This document shows, one piece after another, positions 60,717 to 64,000 of a stretch of DNA of 64,000 nt (within the stretch, counting starts at the first letter, position 1; every line of letters starts with the position of its first letter). Origin of the DNA: Magnimaribacter sp004214065 (lineage in GTDB: Bacteria; Pseudomonadota; Gammaproteobacteria; Magnimaribacterales; Magnimaribacteraceae); assembly GCA_045563495.1 (NCBI GenBank), contig JBJLJA010000003.1, positions 930,001 to 994,000 of the forward strand, in the 5' to 3' direction. Made by a program: the position numbers and the translations under genes. A model generated the notes under the pieces. The model saw only the letters and a list, made by a program, of their open reading frames with translations, was not told the origin of the DNA and ran no database searches.

Positions 60717-61374
60717 TCTTTTCTAGAATTAGTTCATTCAATTTTCTGCCAGAAGCTAAAGCTTTCCTTTCAAATGAAGTCTGGGGTAGATCTACTAAGT
60801 AATTTTCTAACTCTCTCTTTTCTATAACTCTCCATTCATTATTTTTAAAAAGTAACTTACTAGCTTCCTGAAAATAATGCTCCCAATCAGATTTAAAATA
60901 AAAAACACTCCCTACCTTAAGTTTCTTATTTAACAGATCAATGAAGTCCTTTTGTAATAATCTTCGTTTGTGATGTTTGCGCTTTGGCCAAGGATCAGGA
61001 TAAAACATGAGTATTAAATTAAAACAATCGTCAGGGACCCTCTCTTTCAAAAATGGGACTACATCTTCGTTAAGAATACTGATGTTATTCAGACTCTCCT
61101 CATCAGCCTTACTAAGCAGAGAACCTATACCTGACAGATAAACCTCTGCTCCTAAAACTGACATTTCAGGCTTTGTTTTAGCTAGGTGAATTGTAGTCTC
61201 ACCCGCTCCAAACCCTATGTCTAAAGCAGAAGGTTTTTCAGCCCAAGAGGACTCTAAATTTCGACTACCATCTATGACAAATCTTCCCCAAAGCTCATTA
61301 ATAGCTCTTTTTTGATTAGAGGTAATTCTTCCTTTTCTGAGGACAAAGCTTTTTAATCGATCTTGGATAAGCAT
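60709..61374 (-). CDS. trmB: tRNA (guanine-N7-)-methyltransferase TrmB
   Basis: Forms m7G46 in tRNA. The 221-residue protein has LDIGFGAGETTIHLA, the VYLSGIGSLL segment and the diagnostic MFYPDPWPKRKHHKRR. It is 1 nt downstream of rpoH on the same strand, an unusual neighbour that would tie it to heat-shock sigma factor transcription. Confidence 0.95.
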   Translation of the reverse strand: MLIQDRLKSFVLRKGRITSNQKRAINELWGRFVIDGSRNLESSWAEKPSALDIGFGAGETTIHLAKTKPEMSVLGAEVYLSGIGSLLSKADEESLNNISILNEDVVPFLKERVPDDCFNLILMFYPDPWPKRKHHKRRLLQKDFIDLLNKKLKVGSVFYFKSDWEHYFQEASKLLFKNNEWRVIEKRELENYLVDLPQTSFERKALASGRKLNELILEKII

Positions 61375-61375
61375 G

Positions 61376-62269
61376 CTAATCTTCAGGAGAGAAGGCTTGC
61401 TTAATTTTTTTCATCGCATTTTTTTCAATTTGCCTTATGCGCTCTGCAGAAATATTATATTTATCTGCAAGCTCATGAAGGGTTAGCTTTTCATCAGCCA
61501 ACCATCTATCTTGAAGTATATCTCTACTTCTATCATCTAATTGATTGATGGCACCATATAGTTGATCAGCATTAGTTTCATTTATAGTGTCTTTCTCAAA
61601 TATTTCTGCTGGATTAGCTTCTGTATCTTCCAAAAATTGTGATGGAGCATAGGAAGCTTCTTCATCATCAGACTCAGATAAGGGATCAAAAGACATATCA
61701 ATTCCACTTAACCTTTTTTCCATTTCCCTTACTTCGGAAGTCTTTACTCCTAGGTCTTTTGCCATTAATTCCACTTCTTCCTCTGTTAGCCAGCCCAGTC
61801 CTTTCTTTTTACTTCTTAAGTTAAAAAATAATTTTCTTTGAGCTTTGGTAGTGGCTACTTTTACAATTTTCCAGTTCTTAAGTACGTACTCATGTATCTC
61901 TGCTTTAATCCAATGAACGGCGTATGAAACTAACCTAACACCCGTTTCAGGATTAAACTTTCTTATTGCTTTCATTAAGCCGACATTACCTTCTTGAATA
62001 AGATCTGCTTCAGATAGGCCATATCCTGAATAGGTCTTCGCTATGTATATTACAAACCTCAGATGAGCTAGAACTAGCTTTCGGGCTGCATCTAAGTCAT
62101 TTCTGTAATATAAATCTTCTGCAAGCTTCTTTTCCTCTTCAGAAGTTAATATCCCAATACTATGAACTGAATTAATGTATGCCTGAAGGTCTCCTCCAGG
62201 AGATAACATCTCCATCTCTTGAAGAGCTGTACCTGCAGAATTTTCACTTTTAAGCTCTTTTTTAGGCAT
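61376..62269 (-). CDS. rpoH: RNA polymerase sigma factor RpoH (sigma-32)
   Basis: Heat-shock sigma factor. I start at ATG 62269 (MPKKELKSEN), giving 297 residues; the frame stays open further upstream but overlaps the divergent oxidoreductase gene. Features in order: region 2 with LRFVIYIAKTYSGYGLSEADLIQEGNVGLMKA (by position about 85-115), the RpoH box QRKLFFNLRS, and the region 4 helix-turn-helix LTLHELADKYNISAERIRQIE. Confidence 0.94.
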   Translation of the reverse strand: MPKKELKSENSAGTALQEMEMLSPGGDLQAYINSVHSIGILTSEEEKKLAEDLYYRNDLDAARKLVLAHLRFVIYIAKTYSGYGLSEADLIQEGNVGLMKAIRKFNPETGVRLVSYAVHWIKAEIHEYVLKNWKIVKVATTKAQRKLFFNLRSKKKGLGWLTEEEVELMAKDLGVKTSEVREMEKRLSGIDMSFDPLSESDDEEASYAPSQFLEDTEANPAEIFEKDTINETNADQLYGAINQLDDRSRDILQDRWLADEKLTLHELADKYNISAERIRQIEKNAMKKIKQAFSPED

Positions 62270-62360
62270 AATCAAAGCGAATTTTACATTTATAGTGAAT
62301 ATAGGTGCAAATTTAGGTAATTTACAGAGAATTAATCTAGAAATAGATCTATGGAACAAT

Positions 62361-63323
62361 ATGAAAGCCGTTCGAATAATAAATAAGAAGTTAGTAATTG
62401 AAGAAACTGAAAAGCCAATCCCAAAAGATGATGAAGTGCTCATAAAAGTGAAAGCAGCGGGCCTGAATAGAGCTGATATAGCACAAAAAAATGGCCTTTA
62501 CCCTCCTCCCCCTGGAGCAAGTGAAATATTAGGACTTGAATGTAGCGGAATTATTGAAGCAGTTGGGACAAAAGTTACCTCAAAGAAACCTGGAGATGAG
62601 GTAATTGCATTACTTGCTGGCGGAGGTTACGCCGAATATGTTGCTTGTCCTGAATTTCATGCCATCAAAAAACCAATCAGCATTGACTGGTTCGACGCTG
62701 CTTCCATACCAGAGGTCTATGCAACTTGTTGGTTAAATCTATTTATAGAAGCCTCTATGCAAGCAGGAGATAAAGTAGTATTTCACGCAGGCGCAAGTGG
62801 TATTGGAACAGCCGGCGTACAGCTTGCTAAGGCTTTTGGTTGCGAAAGTTTTGTAAGTGCTGGATCTAAAGAAAAAATAGAGTTTTGTTTAAATTTAGGT
62901 GCCTCATCTGGAGAAATTAGATCCGAAGATATATTCACAAAGATTCAAAATTGGGCCCCGCAAGGAGTAGATATAATTCTTGATCCAGTTGGTGCTAATT
63001 ATTTTGAGAAAAATCTAAGTGTTCTAGGAATGGAAGGCAGGCTAGTTATCATAGGACTTATGGGAGGTGCTCAATCTAATATAAATCTGGGCCACTTAAT
63101 GATCAAAAGACAGCGGGTAATAGGTTCAACTATACGTGCCAGGAGTAAAGAAATAAAAAATGAAGTTATGAAAGCTCTGGAAGATAAAGTATTACCGCTT
63201 TTTGATTCAGGTGTACTCAAACCTATTGTCCATCAGGTTTTGCCTTTATCAGATTGTACGAAAGCTCATGAAATTATGGAGTCCAATGAGAATATAGGGA
63301 AAATTATTCTTAATCTAGAATAG
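62361..63323 (+). CDS. zinc-free quinone oxidoreductase (PIG3-like MDR family)
   Basis: A 320-residue NAD(P)H:quinone oxidoreductase of the medium-chain dehydrogenase family. Start at ATG 62361 after GGAA (MKAVRIINK); an earlier ATG at 62295 only adds unmatched residues. It has GLNRADIAQKNGLYPPPPGA, typical of the PIG3/TP53I3 branch, and the NADPH site FHAGASGIGTAGVQLA. Overlaps the convergent cysQ stop by 9 bp. Confidence 0.9.
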   Translation: MKAVRIINKKLVIEETEKPIPKDDEVLIKVKAAGLNRADIAQKNGLYPPPPGASEILGLECSGIIEAVGTKVTSKKPGDEVIALLAGGGYAEYVACPEFHAIKKPISIDWFDAASIPEVYATCWLNLFIEASMQAGDKVVFHAGASGIGTAGVQLAKAFGCESFVSAGSKEKIEFCLNLGASSGEIRSEDIFTKIQNWAPQGVDIILDPVGANYFEKNLSVLGMEGRLVIIGLMGGAQSNINLGHLMIKRQRVIGSTIRARSKEIKNEVMKALEDKVLPLFDSGVLKPIVHQVLPLSDCTKAHEIMESNENIGKIILNLE

Positions 63324-64000
63324 TTCTTCAAATAGAATTTTCCAGGGATAAGTCGGATCGCCTGAACAAAAAAACAAAGGGTTCTTTTTCTCAGATATAA
63401 ATTCATATTGCAGAGGTTTACCACTTAGATCAGAAACTATCCCTCCAGATGCCTCCACTACTGCTTGACCTGCAGCTATATCCCACTGATAGGTGGGACC
63501 TAATCTACTGTAAATATTTGCCCTACCCTCTGCAACACGACACAATTTTAATGAACTGCCAGTTGGTAACTCTTCAACTGATTTAAACTTCTCTCTACAA
63601 AGATCTATAAATAGTTGATCTTTTTCACTTTTGTGGCTCTTACTTACTGTTACTAGGCATTGCCCTTGGGACTGCTCTTGTGAGCTAATAGAAATTTTAT
63701 CTTCATTAACTATCTTGTAAGCTGCACCAGCAAAACCCATGAATGTTTCGCAAATTGCTGGAGCTGAGACAACCCCCAAGATGGGCTTACCTTTTTCAAT
63801 CAGAGCAACATTAACTGTAAATTCTCCATTTTTATTAATAAACTCTTTTGTACCATCTAGGGGGTCAATTAACCAAAATTTTTCCAAGCTACTATCTTGA
63901 CTATCTCCCTCTTCAGATAGTACAGGAATACTAGAGTCGATCGACGTCAGGCAAGAGAAAAGAACTTCATGAGATTTCTTATCGGCGATCGTAACTGGGG
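63315..64000 (-). CDS. cysQ: 3'(2'),5'-bisphosphate nucleotidase CysQ (5' partial)
   Basis: Inositol-monophosphatase-fold enzyme that removes the 3' phosphate from PAPS/PAP during sulfate assimilation. The frame is open to the window end: translating the 113 bases before the first start-like codon gives PVTIADKKSHEVLFS and PVLSEEGD, the expected CysQ N-terminal half, so the start lies outside. Metal-site motifs are SEEG, LIDPLDGTKEF and WDIAAGQAVVEASGG. Alternative family members are possible but CysQ fits best. Confidence 0.9.
   Translation of the reverse strand, partial: PVTIADKKSHEVLFSCLTSIDSSIPVLSEEGDSQDSSLEKFWLIDPLDGTKEFINKNGEFTVNVALIEKGKPILGVVSAPAICETFMGFAGAAYKIVNEDKISISSQEQSQGQCLVTVSKSHKSEKDQLFIDLCREKFKSVEELPTGSSLKLCRVAEGRANIYSRLGPTYQWDIAAGQAVVEASGGIVSDLSGKPLQYEFISEKKNPLFFCSGDPTYPWKILFEELF

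Noticed and set aside
1..64000. CRISPR arrays, insertion sequences, prophage or toxin-antitoxin genes
   Set aside because: No regularly spaced repeats, transposase, integrase, phage structural gene or recognisable toxin-antitoxin pair was seen on either strand.

Overview
This is a gene-dense, AT-rich stretch of a gammaproteobacterial chromosome. The gene set is typical of that class: cmoAB, ntrBC, zapE, hspQ, yggX, rppH, rpoH, metXW, and a TonB2-type ExbB/ExbD/TonB/TtpC/DUF3450/TPR cluster. The low G+C, short spacers, overlapping convergent stops, frequent TTG starts, sodium-coupled transporters and pyrophosphate-energised ion pump suggest a streamlined marine lineage, with SAR86-like bacteria as my best guess. 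That placement is inference; there is no rRNA gene in the window. No prophage, insertion sequence, transposase or CRISPR array was seen.

Layout. 1-8.9 kb: end of recG, cmoBA, an acetyltransferase, a membrane pyrophosphatase, a dicarboxylate/amino-acid symporter, rubredoxin, ubiA and an N-acyltransferase. 8.9-13.6 kb: a DNA glycosylase, a DUF1249 gene, then a nitrogen-control block in which a eukaryotic-type (type II) glutamine synthetase precedes ntrB and ntrC; a palindromic NtrC site and a sigma-54-like promoter lie in front of the synthetase gene. 13.6-20.5 kb: rhodanese, gpmA, the histidine genes hisB-hisH-hisA-hisF on the minus strand with a cytochrome/PQQ-type dehydrogenase-like gene inserted between hisA and hisF, then mutY and yggX. 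20.6-24.7 kb: tRNA-Phe followed by an accessory patch of tiny membrane proteins, small secreted proteins and an HNH nuclease. This patch has a repeated 44-bp leader and a recurring signal-peptide cassette.

24.7-35.4 kb: mixed metabolism (proline iminopeptidase-like hydrolase, two phytanoyl-CoA-dioxygenase-like genes around a MATE exporter, MAPEG, YczE-like, DUF1295, GFA, zapE, ABM, ferredoxin-reductase-like, hspQ, a MocR-type aminotransferase). 35.4-42 kb: an intergenic pair of inverted DnaA boxes, the glycine cleavage operon gcvTHP, a HAD phosphatase, rppH and a TANGO2/NRDE protein. 42-46.9 kb: a TauE permease, a DUF4212/sodium-solute symporter pair, lgt, thyA and folA. 46.9-52.1 kb: the minus-strand TonB2 operon. 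52.3-58.3 kb: an ICMT-like methyltransferase, psd, efp, argS, yggS, proC and yggT. 58.3-64 kb: a SAM-II/SAM-V-like riboswitch with its own promoter and terminator feeding directly into metX-metW, then rdgB, trmB, rpoH, a quinone oxidoreductase and the end of cysQ.

The clearest regulatory stories are nitrogen assimilation (NtrC site, type II glutamine synthetase, ntrBC) and methionine synthesis (promoter, SAM aptamer, terminator, metXW). The least explained region is the small-protein patch behind tRNA-Phe.
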